From positions 62,001 through 126,000 of the forward strand of contig NZ_RJKV01000003.1 in assembly GCF_003751305.1 (NCBI RefSeq): a stretch of DNA of 64,000 bases, written 5' to 3'. Both the position numbers and the translations under genes were made by a program. The first letter of the stretch is position 1. The number at the start of each line of letters is the position of its first letter. Below are positions 38,701-46,324 of the stretch, one piece after another. A model generated the notes under the pieces. That model was given only the letters and a program-made list of their open reading frames with translations. It had not been told where the DNA came from and did no database searches. Source of the DNA: Stenotrophomonas rhizophila (GTDB lineage Bacteria; Pseudomonadota; Gammaproteobacteria; Xanthomonadales; Xanthomonadaceae).

Positions 38701-39535
38701 GATGGCGTGGCAGGCCACCGGCGACAAGAAGTACCTGGAGGCGCTGCATGCCGATGGCATCCAGGCCAAGGCGCAGCGCGAATACATGAACACCGAAGGG
38801 CACTGGTGGTCCGACCGTGTCGAAGCGCCGAGCGAGTTCCTGCAGCGTGCGCGCCTGGGCGGCATCGCGCTGAAGCGAAACCAGAGCTGGCCGGGCCACA
38901 CCGTCAGCTGGCGCTTCGTCCAGCCGGAGGCGGCCGAGCAGGTCGCGCTGCTGGTACATGCACCCTCGCCGGACCGCTTCAAGGTGATCGCCTACAACCT
39001 GGGCAAGCACGCAGTGGATGCGGAGATGAGCACCTGGAACGTCACCGCCGGGCAATGGCGGATGACCAGCGGGGTGGACCGCGACGGCGATGACACCATC
39101 GACGGCAAGGCCGCCACGCGTGAGCTCACCCTGGAGCGCAGTGCCTCGACCACGCTGCGGTTCGTGCCGGGCCAGAGCCAGGTGTTCGAGTTCGAGCTGG
39201 TGCAGGCCGGCACGCCGGTCGAACAGCGTGCCGACCTCGGCATCGGGCGCGGCGATGTGCGTGTGGACGGGCGTCAGGTGCAGGTGACCGTGCACAGCCT
39301 GGGCCATGTCGCGACCGGTGTGGGCGCGGCGGTGCTGGAAGACGCCAAGGGCCGTGAGCTGGCCCGCGTCGAGATTCCGAGCCTGGCCGCGCCGAGCGAT
39401 CTGGTGCCGAAGACCACGACCGTCAACCTGCCGCTGCCGGCTGGGGATCACCGTGGCCTGCGCGTGCGTGTCATGCAGGCCGATGGTGCGGCGGAAGTGA
39501 CCCAGCGCAACAACGTGGTGGCGCTCGACCAGTAG
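35717..39535 (+). CDS. Giant secreted LamG/helical-toroid protein, candidate polysaccharide-degrading enzyme
   Basis: The 1272-residue protein has a signal peptide (cleavage near AWAQ). A LamG/concanavalin-like jelly-roll follows at about residues 36-240 (GTLGFFWRSRY, WQHIAFGWDENHGVRLYVDG, FDEIRVYDRLL), then beta-rich middle regions. A tryptophan- and tyrosine-rich helical part spans about 660-1060, with RLYWNYISYN, IAYGDFGGGISDDSDL (near 728-743), DELHAYEEGINTNSAMLYLN, NGSGSGDIMHTFW and EGHWWSDRVEAPSEF. A C-terminal beta-sandwich ends it. The helical part looks like an (alpha/alpha)-toroid, as in several lyase and hydrolase families. I cannot assign a known family. Its place after receptor 2 suggests pectin or rhamnogalacturonan as substrate. 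Confidence 0.75.
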   Translation: MHRVVAPSIRPSRLSASLLALLLAGSGTAWAQTAPQLLFHVSADQSLQADTAAGDPVPNFQDKVKRVPNGAHGSAIEWADDGVLSWNAPGNIQAQRGTLGFFWRSRYAVGEAPFVIFRVGYADHSSWDMAWLRIDWNGHGFDAFVTDANLARTRVSFKLDQNPSPQQWQHIAFGWDENHGVRLYVDGKEVARQETTADYDAALDQLGLAGRVMAPYQVQSRYNFLRGSDFDEIRVYDRLLDPAGMAALARNAAPRTAVAEQDPMRAWRHRHGWDAAPPPALTAPTTTIRKIEFADTKDHKQWMWKATDGIAETTWPGVYNRSRLAGRDDYFQLPDWNTYVDGGQQLDLTLPAGETVNRIEVRGAAFGGLSHSGDGQPAQTLFERPQGVVRSVNTIPAQDGGVLHFRNTAQETPIQEIWAYQVSDAAEPEGTVKQRYLIDSQALPDYTNIAALREYIDGRYPAAERSTVMALPKGAGSRKRTADTLPAQPLPIVHVLIPSGVSDAPAAQPLIRSWAHSWENMYDGLDGIAIDLPKLDLPATHDGLIPLNIRIKDPLWPARDMIDVSVSVKPGQKRTLWLDLRDRILTADSLWISVASAAPGFNATSLDGAEIRMVYKDRDEAKKEHIADRFNQVRDNWGFLVEEHTTSKRQRLYARVYADLSDLLRVDPDHELGRLYWNYISYNSQGKPPFTQPEAPKGVPLWAFRQTEDLTYVRRFIEWWIDNRQIAYGDFGGGISDDSDLTQQWPGLALMGVQPDKLNASLTALSDAVYRNGMFSNGLSTIETDELHAYEEGINTNSAMLYLNWGDPLTVERLMETVKAFDERIILPNPQGHLLFSSNWFGGNKVYREPNWQWQKPYSFPVLHPAFLIGQYNADPTGRKLVTGLADGYLAHAYTDDKGRWALPNEINWATGKTRGGELNNGSGSGDIMHTFWAAWRWTGDDKYLKALDYRVERGGPGALSNLGENYVEALGRGAEWNPRFISDADGGSTGFASLMAWQATGDKKYLEALHADGIQAKAQREYMNTEGHWWSDRVEAPSEFLQRARLGGIALKRNQSWPGHTVSWRFVQPEAAEQVALLVHAPSPDRFKVIAYNLGKHAVDAEMSTWNVTAGQWRMTSGVDRDGDDTIDGKAATRELTLERSASTTLRFVPGQSQVFEFELVQAGTPVEQRADLGIGRGDVRVDGRQVQVTVHSLGHVATGVGAAVLEDAKGRELARVEIPSLAAPSDLVPKTTTVNLPLPAGDHRGLRVRVMQADGAAEVTQRNNVVALDQ

Positions 39536-39580
39536 CGCCATGCCATGCAGGGCTGCTGTCGCGTCGGCACCCCGCCGGCG

Positions 39581-40171
39581 CTAGGCCGCGTCGGTTTCCA
39601 TCACCTGCACGCGGCGTTGGTACCAGCCGTCGGCCTCGGGCTCGAAGACGGCGCTGCGGGTCATCTCGCCCTGATAGACGTGCACCGAGATCGCCAGCTC
39701 ATCGTCGCTGGTGTTGCGGATGGTGTGGTACTCGTGCGGCGGGATCAGGCTGCCGGCACTGCCGCAGTCGCCCAGCACGGGTGGCTCAGGGCGGAAACGA
39801 AAACGCTCGCCGTCGCGCTCCAGCAGCTGGTACTGGGTGATCTCCAGCTGGCCCAGCCAGACCCCCTCCACGCACCACAGCCCGCTGTGGTCGTGCAGCG
39901 GCGTGCCCTGCCCCGGCCCCCAGCTCATCGCGACGATGCTGTAGCCGTGCACCGGGCTGCGGTACAGCTCGCGGCGGGCGTAGTGATCCTCGATCGGATG
40001 GTGCACGCAGGCCGGCAGCTGGATGCGGCTGTCGGCGATCGCTTCGCGCAACGCCGCGCGCAGCGTGGCGGCGATCTGGTGCGCGTGCTCGTGCTGGACG
40101 GCATGGTCGACGGCGGCGATCAACCGATCACGGCCATGGAACGGAGGAAACGGGTTGCATTGCTCTTGCAT
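39581..40171 (-). CDS. Cysteine dioxygenase-type cupin (thiol dioxygenase)
   Basis: The 196-residue cupin has the iron-binding PLHDHSGLWCVEGVWLGQLE (HxH, with the Cys near the position that forms a thioether crosslink in mammalian cysteine dioxygenase) and the third ligand in PPHEYHTIRNTSDDELAISV. VHVYQGEMTRSAVF closes the barrel. The family oxidises cysteine or 3-mercaptopropionate to the sulfinate; sequence alone does not decide which. It is convergent with the giant secreted protein gene and has no obvious role in pectin use, so it seems an unrelated insertion into the locus order. Confidence 0.85.
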   Translation of the reverse strand: MQEQCNPFPPFHGRDRLIAAVDHAVQHEHAHQIAATLRAALREAIADSRIQLPACVHHPIEDHYARRELYRSPVHGYSIVAMSWGPGQGTPLHDHSGLWCVEGVWLGQLEITQYQLLERDGERFRFRPEPPVLGDCGSAGSLIPPHEYHTIRNTSDDELAISVHVYQGEMTRSAVFEPEADGWYQRRVQVMETDAA

Positions 40172-40287
40172 GCCCCGAGTCTAGGCGATCCCGGTGAACA
40201 GCGTGTTTGACCTGAATCACATCCAATCGACCCACAATCCCCGACGTAGCAATCCATTCGCGAGTGTTCGAATGGCCTGCCTATCGA

Positions 40288-41151
40288 TCAAGGAATCAGC
40301 ATCGGTCGCAACGACGGGACCTGCTGGGCCAGTTCCTCGGTGACCAGCGTGGCAAACAGCGCCGCGCCATCCGGGCCCAGGTGGGTGTAATCGAAGGCGA
40401 CCTTGGCTTGCCCCATGGGCTCGGTGACGGCGTTGTTCTGCGCAGCCGGTACGCCAGCCACGGGCGCTGCGCCCACCGTCGTGCCGCCCAGCGCCGCGCT
40501 GACCTGGGCGGGCGTGGCGGCCGCCTGCGCCAGCGGCATCGAAGCCACCGGCCCCAGTGCCTGCACCACCGCGCGGCTGCGCGCGTGCAGATCGACCAGC
40601 GGGACCTTCATCTCGCGCGCGACCGTGCGCACCGCCTCGGCCCACGGCGCCAGGTCATCGATCAGCACGCCATCGGCGAACTGGCGGCGGGTCAACGGGG
40701 TCAGCAGCACCGGCTGCGCACCGGCGGCACGGATCTCATGCACATAGCGGCGCAGATTGTCCGGGAACTCGCGCTGCAGATCGGTGGAACGGCCCGGCTT
40801 GCCGGGCTGGTCGTTGTGGCCGAACTGGACCAGCACCCAGGTGGTGGCATAGCCGGGCGTGCGCATCTCCGCGTCGGCCAACGCCCACGAGCCTTCGGCG
40901 CGGTAGTTGTAAGTGCTGCGGCCGCCACGGGCCAGGTTGGTGCAGGTCAGGAACGAGGTCACGTGCCGTGCGCAGAACGCCGGGCCCCAGCCGCCCTGCA
41001 CGGCCGTGGTGGAATCACCGACCAGCACGATCTTGCTGGCCCGGATCGGGGTCGGTGCCGGGCGGTCCATCACCGCCGGATCCACGGCGGCCTGCGCCGC
41101 GCTCATCAGGCCGAACAGCGCGCTGCCCAGCAGCCAGGACGTACACCGCAT
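40288..41151 (-). CDS. Secreted SGNH-hydrolase, rhamnogalacturonan acetylesterase-like (CE12)
   Basis: A 287-residue exported esterase with a signal peptide (cleavage near AAQA). The four SGNH blocks are VLVGDSTTAV (nucleophile Ser), LARGGRSTYNY, QFGHNDQPG, and DYTHLGPDG carrying the Asp and His of the triad. This pattern is that of CE12 rhamnogalacturonan acetylesterases, which remove acetyl groups from pectin. An alanine-rich insert of about 40 residues (from about SMPLAQAAATPAQV) sits before the last block and is unusual. Its start ATG overlaps the preceding gene's stop by one base, so it is last in a three-gene operon. Confidence 0.85.
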   Translation of the reverse strand: MRCTSWLLGSALFGLMSAAQAAVDPAVMDRPAPTPIRASKIVLVGDSTTAVQGGWGPAFCARHVTSFLTCTNLARGGRSTYNYRAEGSWALADAEMRTPGYATTWVLVQFGHNDQPGKPGRSTDLQREFPDNLRRYVHEIRAAGAQPVLLTPLTRRQFADGVLIDDLAPWAEAVRTVAREMKVPLVDLHARSRAVVQALGPVASMPLAQAAATPAQVSAALGGTTVGAAPVAGVPAAQNNAVTEPMGQAKVAFDYTHLGPDGAALFATLVTEELAQQVPSLRPMLIP

Positions 41152-42773
41152 CAGAACGTACCTCGTTGAATGAAGGGGGCCTGCTGATACAGACGACGCT
41201 CGCCACCGCGCGGGTCGTCGGCCTGCTGCGGGGTGGTATCGAACAGCATCGTTTCGCGGCGGGCCAGCGAATAGGTCTGCCAGCGTGGCAGTCCGCCATG
41301 ATTCGGATCGCCATGACGGGCGAAGGCGATCAAGGCCTCGCTCATCGTCGCCGCCACGCGGGTCGCCGCTTCGCCGTCACCGGTGCGTGAGCCGGGGCGA
41401 TCGGTGGTATCGAACACCAGCGGGATATCCAGCGTGTGGAACGCACCGAACTTGCCGCCGTCAAGCGGCGAGCCCCAATCGAGTTGATAGGCCCAGGTGG
41501 GTGCGCCCTGGCGCGCACGCGCCTCCAGTTCCTCCACCGCACCGCGCCATGAGCGACCGGCGGTGGTAGCCGCGAAGAACACCTCCGATGGCGTGTAGTG
41601 CGGATACAGGCGGCGGTACTCGGCGATCACCACCGAGGGCAGCAGGTCCACGTACTGTTCTTTTTCCAGCTTGGCCGGCAGCGTCTCCCAGGTGAGGGCG
41701 AAGTTGGCCGGGTCGTTGCCGAGGAAGGCGCGGGTTTCATCGCGGGTGTTGCCGATCACCATCGGAATCCCGGCGGACTGCGCGGGCGCCTCCGGCCAGA
41801 ACGGATGCACCGGCAACGAACGCCCGTCCAGCACCGGCCCGACATACAGGCTGCTGTTCTCCACGCGCGAAGGGTCGCGGGCACGGGTGGCGGCCAGCAG
41901 TGTTTCCATCGGCATCGTGCGCAGCGCCTCGGCATCGGCCGCCCCGACCGCCTGCATCGCGATCTGCGCGCGCTGGGTGGCCGCCCGCGGGCCGGCGGCG
42001 GTGACCTGCTGCCCGCTCATGGTCCACGCCCGCTGGAACAGGCCACGCGCGGCGGGCATGGCCATCAGCGTGGCGATCTTCGCGCCGCCGCCGGATTGCC
42101 CCACCACGGTGATGTTGCCCGCATCGCCGCCGAACTCGTGTGCATGCTGGCGAACCCACTGCAGCGCCTGGACCAGATCGAGCTGGCCGACATTGCCCGA
42201 ATCGGCGAAACGCGCATCGCCCAATTGCGCGAGGTACAGATAGCCGAACACATTGAGACGATGGTTGACCGTGACCACGACCACGTCGCCGCGCCGGCAC
42301 AACGCGCTGCCGTCGTACAGCGGGTCGCTGCCCGAGCCGTTGTTGTAGGCACCGCCATGGATGTAGAACACGATCGGGCGCTTGCCGCCGTCGCGCAGCG
42401 CCGGGGTCCACACATTGAGGTAGAGGCAGTCTTCGCTGCCCGGCCCTTCGCTGCCGCCCTGCGGTGCGGCATTGCTGTACGCCAGTGCATCACGCACGCC
42501 GCGCCAGGCCGATTCCTGCACGGCCGGCTGGAAGCGCCGAGGCGCGGTATCGGCGCCGTAGGGAAGGCCGCGGAACACGTGGATGCCCTGCTCCAGTTGC
42601 CCGCGCACGCGGCCACTGCGTACGCGCGCCAGCGGCGCGGCATCGTGGCGCGGGCCGGGCACACCGGCAAAGGCGGGCAGCAGCGGCAGGCTGGTCGCCC
42701 CCAGCATCAGCGCATAGCGCGCGCTGTCGCGCAGGAAACGGCGCCGCTGCAGATCGGCGGGAGAATCAGTCAT
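41151..42773 (-). CDS. Type B carboxylesterase with twin-arginine signal
   Basis: The 540-residue protein belongs to the carboxylesterase/cholinesterase fold. It has SEDCLYLNVWTPAL, the oxyanion loop YIHGGAYNNGSG, and the nucleophile elbow VVGQSGGGAKIATLM. The expected acid and histidine are in the C-terminal half (FGAFHTLDIPLVF). The N terminus RRRFLRDSARYALMLGATSL reads as a twin-arginine export signal. Family members hydrolyse esters. In this position, between an alpha/beta hydrolase and a CE12 esterase, it probably removes acetyl, methyl or phenolic esters from pectin, but the substrate is inferred. Confidence 0.85.
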   Translation of the reverse strand: MTDSPADLQRRRFLRDSARYALMLGATSLPLLPAFAGVPGPRHDAAPLARVRSGRVRGQLEQGIHVFRGLPYGADTAPRRFQPAVQESAWRGVRDALAYSNAAPQGGSEGPGSEDCLYLNVWTPALRDGGKRPIVFYIHGGAYNNGSGSDPLYDGSALCRRGDVVVVTVNHRLNVFGYLYLAQLGDARFADSGNVGQLDLVQALQWVRQHAHEFGGDAGNITVVGQSGGGAKIATLMAMPAARGLFQRAWTMSGQQVTAAGPRAATQRAQIAMQAVGAADAEALRTMPMETLLAATRARDPSRVENSSLYVGPVLDGRSLPVHPFWPEAPAQSAGIPMVIGNTRDETRAFLGNDPANFALTWETLPAKLEKEQYVDLLPSVVIAEYRRLYPHYTPSEVFFAATTAGRSWRGAVEELEARARQGAPTWAYQLDWGSPLDGGKFGAFHTLDIPLVFDTTDRPGSRTGDGEAATRVAATMSEALIAFARHGDPNHGGLPRWQTYSLARRETMLFDTTPQQADDPRGGERRLYQQAPFIQRGTF

Positions 42774-43764
42774 GGCGCGCAGGCTCCGTGTGGCGCGAGG
42801 GAATCCAGCGCAGGGCCAGCTCGGACCACTGCGCGACCGTCAAACCGGCCGGGATGCGCACGCCGAAGCCGTGGCCGCCGAACGGGAACAGATGCATTTC
42901 GGTGGTGACACCGGCGCGCAGCAGCGCCTGGTAATACACCAGGCTGTTGTGCACCGGGACCACGTTGTCGTCCTGCGCATGCACCAGGAAGGCCGGTGGC
43001 GCATCGGCGCGGACCTGATCCTGCATGGAAAACTGCTGCTGCAGCGCCGCATCCGGACGCGGTCCGAGCAGGCGCTCGCGCGAGCCGCTATGCGCATGCG
43101 TACCCATGTCGATCACGGGGTAGATCAGCAACGCGACATCCGGCCGCGCGCTGAGCGCATCGATGGCATCGCGATGCGGATAGGCTGGCGCATCGAAGCC
43201 GTTGCTCAACCGCGCGGCGACATGCCCGCCGGCCGAGAAGCCCATCACCCCGATGCGCTGCGGATCAATCTGCCATCGCGCGGCATCGGCGCGGATCACC
43301 CGCATCGCGCGCTGCGCATCGGCCAGGGCGGCCTGGCGATCGCTGCGGCCTGCCGGCAGCCGGTAGCGCAGTACGAACAGGGTCACCCCGCCCTCATCGA
43401 CGAACGCCGGCACCAGCGCGGTGCCCTCCTTGTCGAGCACGATGCGCTGATAGCCGCCGCCGGGTACTACCAGCAGGGCGCTCCCGTTCGGGCGCGTCGG
43501 ACGGTACACCACCAGATAGGGCGCACTGACGTTGTCGATGTAGCGGTCCGGCAGGGCCGGATCAGGGCTGCGCTCGATCACGTTGGGAGCGGTGCCCTGG
43601 CCGGCTTCGCCGGGCACCTGGCCCTCCGGCCACAGTGCGATGCGGTCGGGCGCACCGGGCAGCGGCTCGGTATCCGGAACCGCGCGGTCGGCGGCATGGG
43701 CCAGGCTGCAGGCCAGCAATGCGAGGGTCAACAGGGGCATCAATACGGTGCGGGGCATCCGCAT
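42766..43764 (-). CDS. Secreted alpha/beta hydrolase, acetylesterase-like
   Basis: The 332-residue protein starts at ATG 43764 behind GGAAGG and has a signal peptide ending SLAHAAD. The fold is an alpha/beta hydrolase of the acetylxylan-esterase/BD-FAE type: VVPGGGYQRIVLDKEG, the nucleophile elbow GVMGFSAGGHVAARL, the acid in LVHAQDDNVVP and the catalytic His in LFPFGGHGFGV. It overlaps the next gene by eight bases. The operon start lies 74 bases from operator A, shared with the divergent FAH/TRAP operon. Likely a deacetylase for pectic polymers; exact substrate unknown. Confidence 0.82.
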   Translation of the reverse strand: MRMPRTVLMPLLTLALLACSLAHAADRAVPDTEPLPGAPDRIALWPEGQVPGEAGQGTAPNVIERSPDPALPDRYIDNVSAPYLVVYRPTRPNGSALLVVPGGGYQRIVLDKEGTALVPAFVDEGGVTLFVLRYRLPAGRSDRQAALADAQRAMRVIRADAARWQIDPQRIGVMGFSAGGHVAARLSNGFDAPAYPHRDAIDALSARPDVALLIYPVIDMGTHAHSGSRERLLGPRPDAALQQQFSMQDQVRADAPPAFLVHAQDDNVVPVHNSLVYYQALLRAGVTTEMHLFPFGGHGFGVRIPAGLTVAQWSELALRWIPSRHTEPARHD

Positions 43765-43837
43765 AGGATCCTTCCAGGCTGGGTGGGAACGGCCATCGTG
43801 CCCGACCGGCAGCACTTCTGATGCGCTGCACATTGCC

Positions 43838-43855
43838 AATGACACCGGTTTACCA
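43838..43855. promoter_or_regulatory. Predicted LacI-family operator A (divergent esterase and TRAP operons)
   Basis: AATGACACCGGTTTACCA is identical over all 18 bases to site B before kduI. It lies between the minus-strand esterase operon and the plus-strand FAH/TRAP operon and can control both. Confidence 0.85.
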
Positions 43856-43914
43856 TATACAGCTCATCCAGCCACTGTCGATTGGCAGTGCAACAATTTT
43901 TCCGGGAGACCCGC

Positions 43915-44736
43915 TTGAGCAACGAACACGGCAAACAGGACCTGCCAGACCAGGGTTTGGGCGAGATCGCCCGCCACTTCGTCAGCGCCCGCCAACAAGG
44001 CCAATCCCTGCCGGACTTCCCGGGAAACATCCCGGAAGATCTCGTTACCGCCTACCACGTACAGGACCAGGCCATCGCGCTGTGGGATGACCAGGTGGTG
44101 GGCTGGAAGGTCGGCTACATCGCTGCCGAGCGCCGCGATGTCTCCGGCGACGACCGTCTGCTGGGGCCGATCTTCTCGCGTCAGCTCTGGAATGCTACCG
44201 GTGGAACAGTAGAGATTCCGGTGTTTGTCGGCGGGTTCGGCGCGGTCGAGGCCGAGTACGTGATCCAGCTGCAGGAAGACGCCCCGGCCGACAAGCTGCA
44301 CTGGACCCCGGAAGAAGCCGAGGCGCTGGCCGCCAAGCTTTTCATCGGCGTTGAAGTGGCCAGCAGCCCGTTGGCAACGATCAACAAGCTCGGCCCGCGC
44401 GTGGTGGTGTCGGACTTCGGCAACAACAACGGCCTGGTGCTCGGCCCGGAAATCCCGGACTGGACGCGCCTGGATGACGCCGACCTGCGCGCGGAAACCC
44501 GCATCGAAGGCCAGGTGGTCGGCACCGGTGGCGCGACCCTGCTGCCCGGTGGCCTGCGCACCGCCTATGCGTTCGCCCTGGGCCGCTCGGCGCAGCGTGG
44601 CCGCCCGTTGAAGGCCGGCGATCTGATCGCCAGTGGCAATGCGACCGGCATCCATGACATCGCCGTGGGCCAGCAAGCATTGATCCGTTTCGTCGGTTAC
44701 GGCGACATTACCTGCAAGGCCATCGCCGCCGGTTGA
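43915..44736 (+). CDS. FAH-family enzyme (2-keto-4-pentenoate hydratase/MhpD-like)
   Basis: A 273-residue member of the fumarylacetoacetate hydrolase superfamily, nearest in pattern to MhpD-type hydratases. It has AYHVQDQAIALWDDQVVGWK, VGYIAAERRDV, LLGPIFSRQLWN, then EAEYVIQLQED and FIGVEVASSP, which supply metal-binding acids. The start is probably TTG 43915, six bases behind GGGAG; another TTG at 43882 lacks a ribosome site. As first gene of the TRAP operon under operator A it should act on a sugar-acid intermediate. Relatives hydrate, dehydrate or cleave 2-keto acids. No step of the standard pectin route needs it, so the role is open. Confidence 0.75.
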   Translation: MSNEHGKQDLPDQGLGEIARHFVSARQQGQSLPDFPGNIPEDLVTAYHVQDQAIALWDDQVVGWKVGYIAAERRDVSGDDRLLGPIFSRQLWNATGGTVEIPVFVGGFGAVEAEYVIQLQEDAPADKLHWTPEEAEALAAKLFIGVEVASSPLATINKLGPRVVVSDFGNNNGLVLGPEIPDWTRLDDADLRAETRIEGQVVGTGGATLLPGGLRTAYAFALGRSAQRGRPLKAGDLIASGNATGIHDIAVGQQALIRFVGYGDITCKAIAAG

Positions 44737-44773
44737 CCGCGCGGACATGGCGAACACGCTTGGGAGGGCGCAG

Positions 44774-45778
44774 ATGTTCACTCGTAGAAATTTCCTGGCC
44801 ACCAGTCTGGGCGCGCTTGCCGCGCCCGCGCTGACGGCCTGTTCGCGGTCATCCAACGCCGCACCGGCAGGCGCGCAGCTGTTGACCGCCACCGACGTCC
44901 ATGTCGCCGATTACCCCACCGTGACCGCGGTGAAGTGGATCGGGCAGACCCTGGAAGAGAAGACCGGCGGCCGGCTGCGCCTGCGCCAGTACCACTCCGG
45001 CCAGCTCGGCCGCGAGTCCGAAGCGATCGACATGGCCCGCTTCGGCGCCATCGATATCACCCGCGTCTACTCCGGCGCGCTCAACAACGCGTTTCCGCTG
45101 ACCCAGGGCCTGTGCCTGCCGTATGTGTTCGAGTCGGTGGCGCACATGCGCCGCGCGCTCGATGGCGGCGTCGCCGATACGGTCCTGCAGGGCTTTGAAA
45201 CGCGCGATCTGGTCGGCCTGGCCATCTACGATTCCGGCGCGCGCTGCTTCTACAACACCAAGCACCCGATCGTGGAGCCCAAGGACCTGCACGGCCTCAA
45301 GCTGCGCGTGGCCTCCTCGGACATCTTCATCCAGCTGATGCGCCTGCTCGGTGCCAACCCGACGCCGATGTCGCTGGGTGACACCTTCTCTGGCATGGAA
45401 ACGCACATGATCGACGGTGCGGAAAACAACATGCGCAGCTTCCACTCCAGCCGTCATTTCGAGGCCGCGCACTACTGGTCGCAAAGCGATCACTCCTACG
45501 CGCCGGACGTGCTGCTGATGTCGCGCCAGAGCTTCGATGCGCTGAGTCCGGCCGACCGCACCCTGGTGATCGAGACCGCGCGTGAATCGGTGCAGGTGAT
45601 GCGCGAGCAGTGGGATGCCTCGGAAAACACCGCCCGCCAGGCCGTGGCCGACTTCGGCATCAAATTCAACGAGGTCGACATGCCGGCCTTCCGCAAGGCC
45701 GCCGATCCGCTCCTGCAGCGTTACCTGCAGCAGCCGGAGCTGGCCGCCCTCACCCGTCGCATCCGCGACTTCGCCTGA
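44774..45778 (+). CDS. TRAP transporter solute-binding protein, DctP family
   Basis: The periplasmic receptor (334 residues) delivers a carboxylated ligand to the DctQM membrane proteins. The N terminus TRRNFLATSLGALAAPALTA followed by C combines a twin-arginine motif with a lipobox, so it may be exported folded and lipid-anchored. Family features: KWIGQTLEEKTGGRLRLRQY, GQLGRESEAIDMARFGAIDI, and DLHGLKLRVASSDIFIQLMR with the carboxylate-clamping Arg. ATG 44774 follows GGGAGG; ATG 44747 lacks a site. Location predicts galacturonate or a related uronate as ligand. Confidence 0.92.
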   Translation: MFTRRNFLATSLGALAAPALTACSRSSNAAPAGAQLLTATDVHVADYPTVTAVKWIGQTLEEKTGGRLRLRQYHSGQLGRESEAIDMARFGAIDITRVYSGALNNAFPLTQGLCLPYVFESVAHMRRALDGGVADTVLQGFETRDLVGLAIYDSGARCFYNTKHPIVEPKDLHGLKLRVASSDIFIQLMRLLGANPTPMSLGDTFSGMETHMIDGAENNMRSFHSSRHFEAAHYWSQSDHSYAPDVLLMSRQSFDALSPADRTLVIETARESVQVMREQWDASENTARQAVADFGIKFNEVDMPAFRKAADPLLQRYLQQPELAALTRRIRDFA

Positions 45779-45790
45779 GGCCCCGACGCG

Positions 45791-46321
45791 ATGTCCGACT
45801 CGACTTCCGAAACCGTCATCACCCCCACCGCGCCGCAGCGCCTGCTCAACGTCATCGCCGATGTGGCGATCTACATTGCCGTCATCGCCCTGCTGGGCCT
45901 GGTGGTGGTGCAGGGCTGGCAGGTGTTCGCCCGCTATGTGATCAATGATTCGCCCAGCTGGACCGAGCCGGTCACGCTGCTGCTGCTGGCCACGGCGATG
46001 AGCCTGGGTGCGGCCACCGGTGTGCATACCCGCCGCCACTTTGGCTTCTTCCTGCTGGCCGCGCACATGGGCCCGGGCCTGCGCCGCGCCGTCGATGTGT
46101 TCGCCGCGCTGGTGGTGGCCGTGCTGGGCGTGGTCATCGCCTGGTGGGCGGCCGTGCTGCTGATGGACGGCCTGGATATCAAGGCCGCCGGCGCCAACCT
46201 GCCGCAGAGCATCAACTACCTGCCCCTGTCGATCGGTGGCGCCTTGATGGCGATCTTCGCCGTGAACCAGATGGCGCTGGCTGTAAGGCCGGCCGATGCC
46301 GTTGCCGAGGGAGATCGCTGA
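45791..46321 (+). CDS. TRAP transporter small membrane subunit, DctQ family
   Basis: This 176-residue protein has four hydrophobic helices, the standard DctQ layout, including VAIYIAVIALLGLVVVQGWQ and DVFAALVVAVLGVVIAWWAA. Family landmarks are FARYVINDSPSWTEPVTLLL and GVHTRRHFGFFLL. It sits between the binding protein (12-base gap) and the large subunit (3-base gap) and would form the Na-coupled permease with DctM. Confidence 0.92.
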   Translation: MSDSTSETVITPTAPQRLLNVIADVAIYIAVIALLGLVVVQGWQVFARYVINDSPSWTEPVTLLLLATAMSLGAATGVHTRRHFGFFLLAAHMGPGLRRAVDVFAALVVAVLGVVIAWWAAVLLMDGLDIKAAGANLPQSINYLPLSIGGALMAIFAVNQMALAVRPADAVAEGDR

Positions 46322-46324
46322 GTC

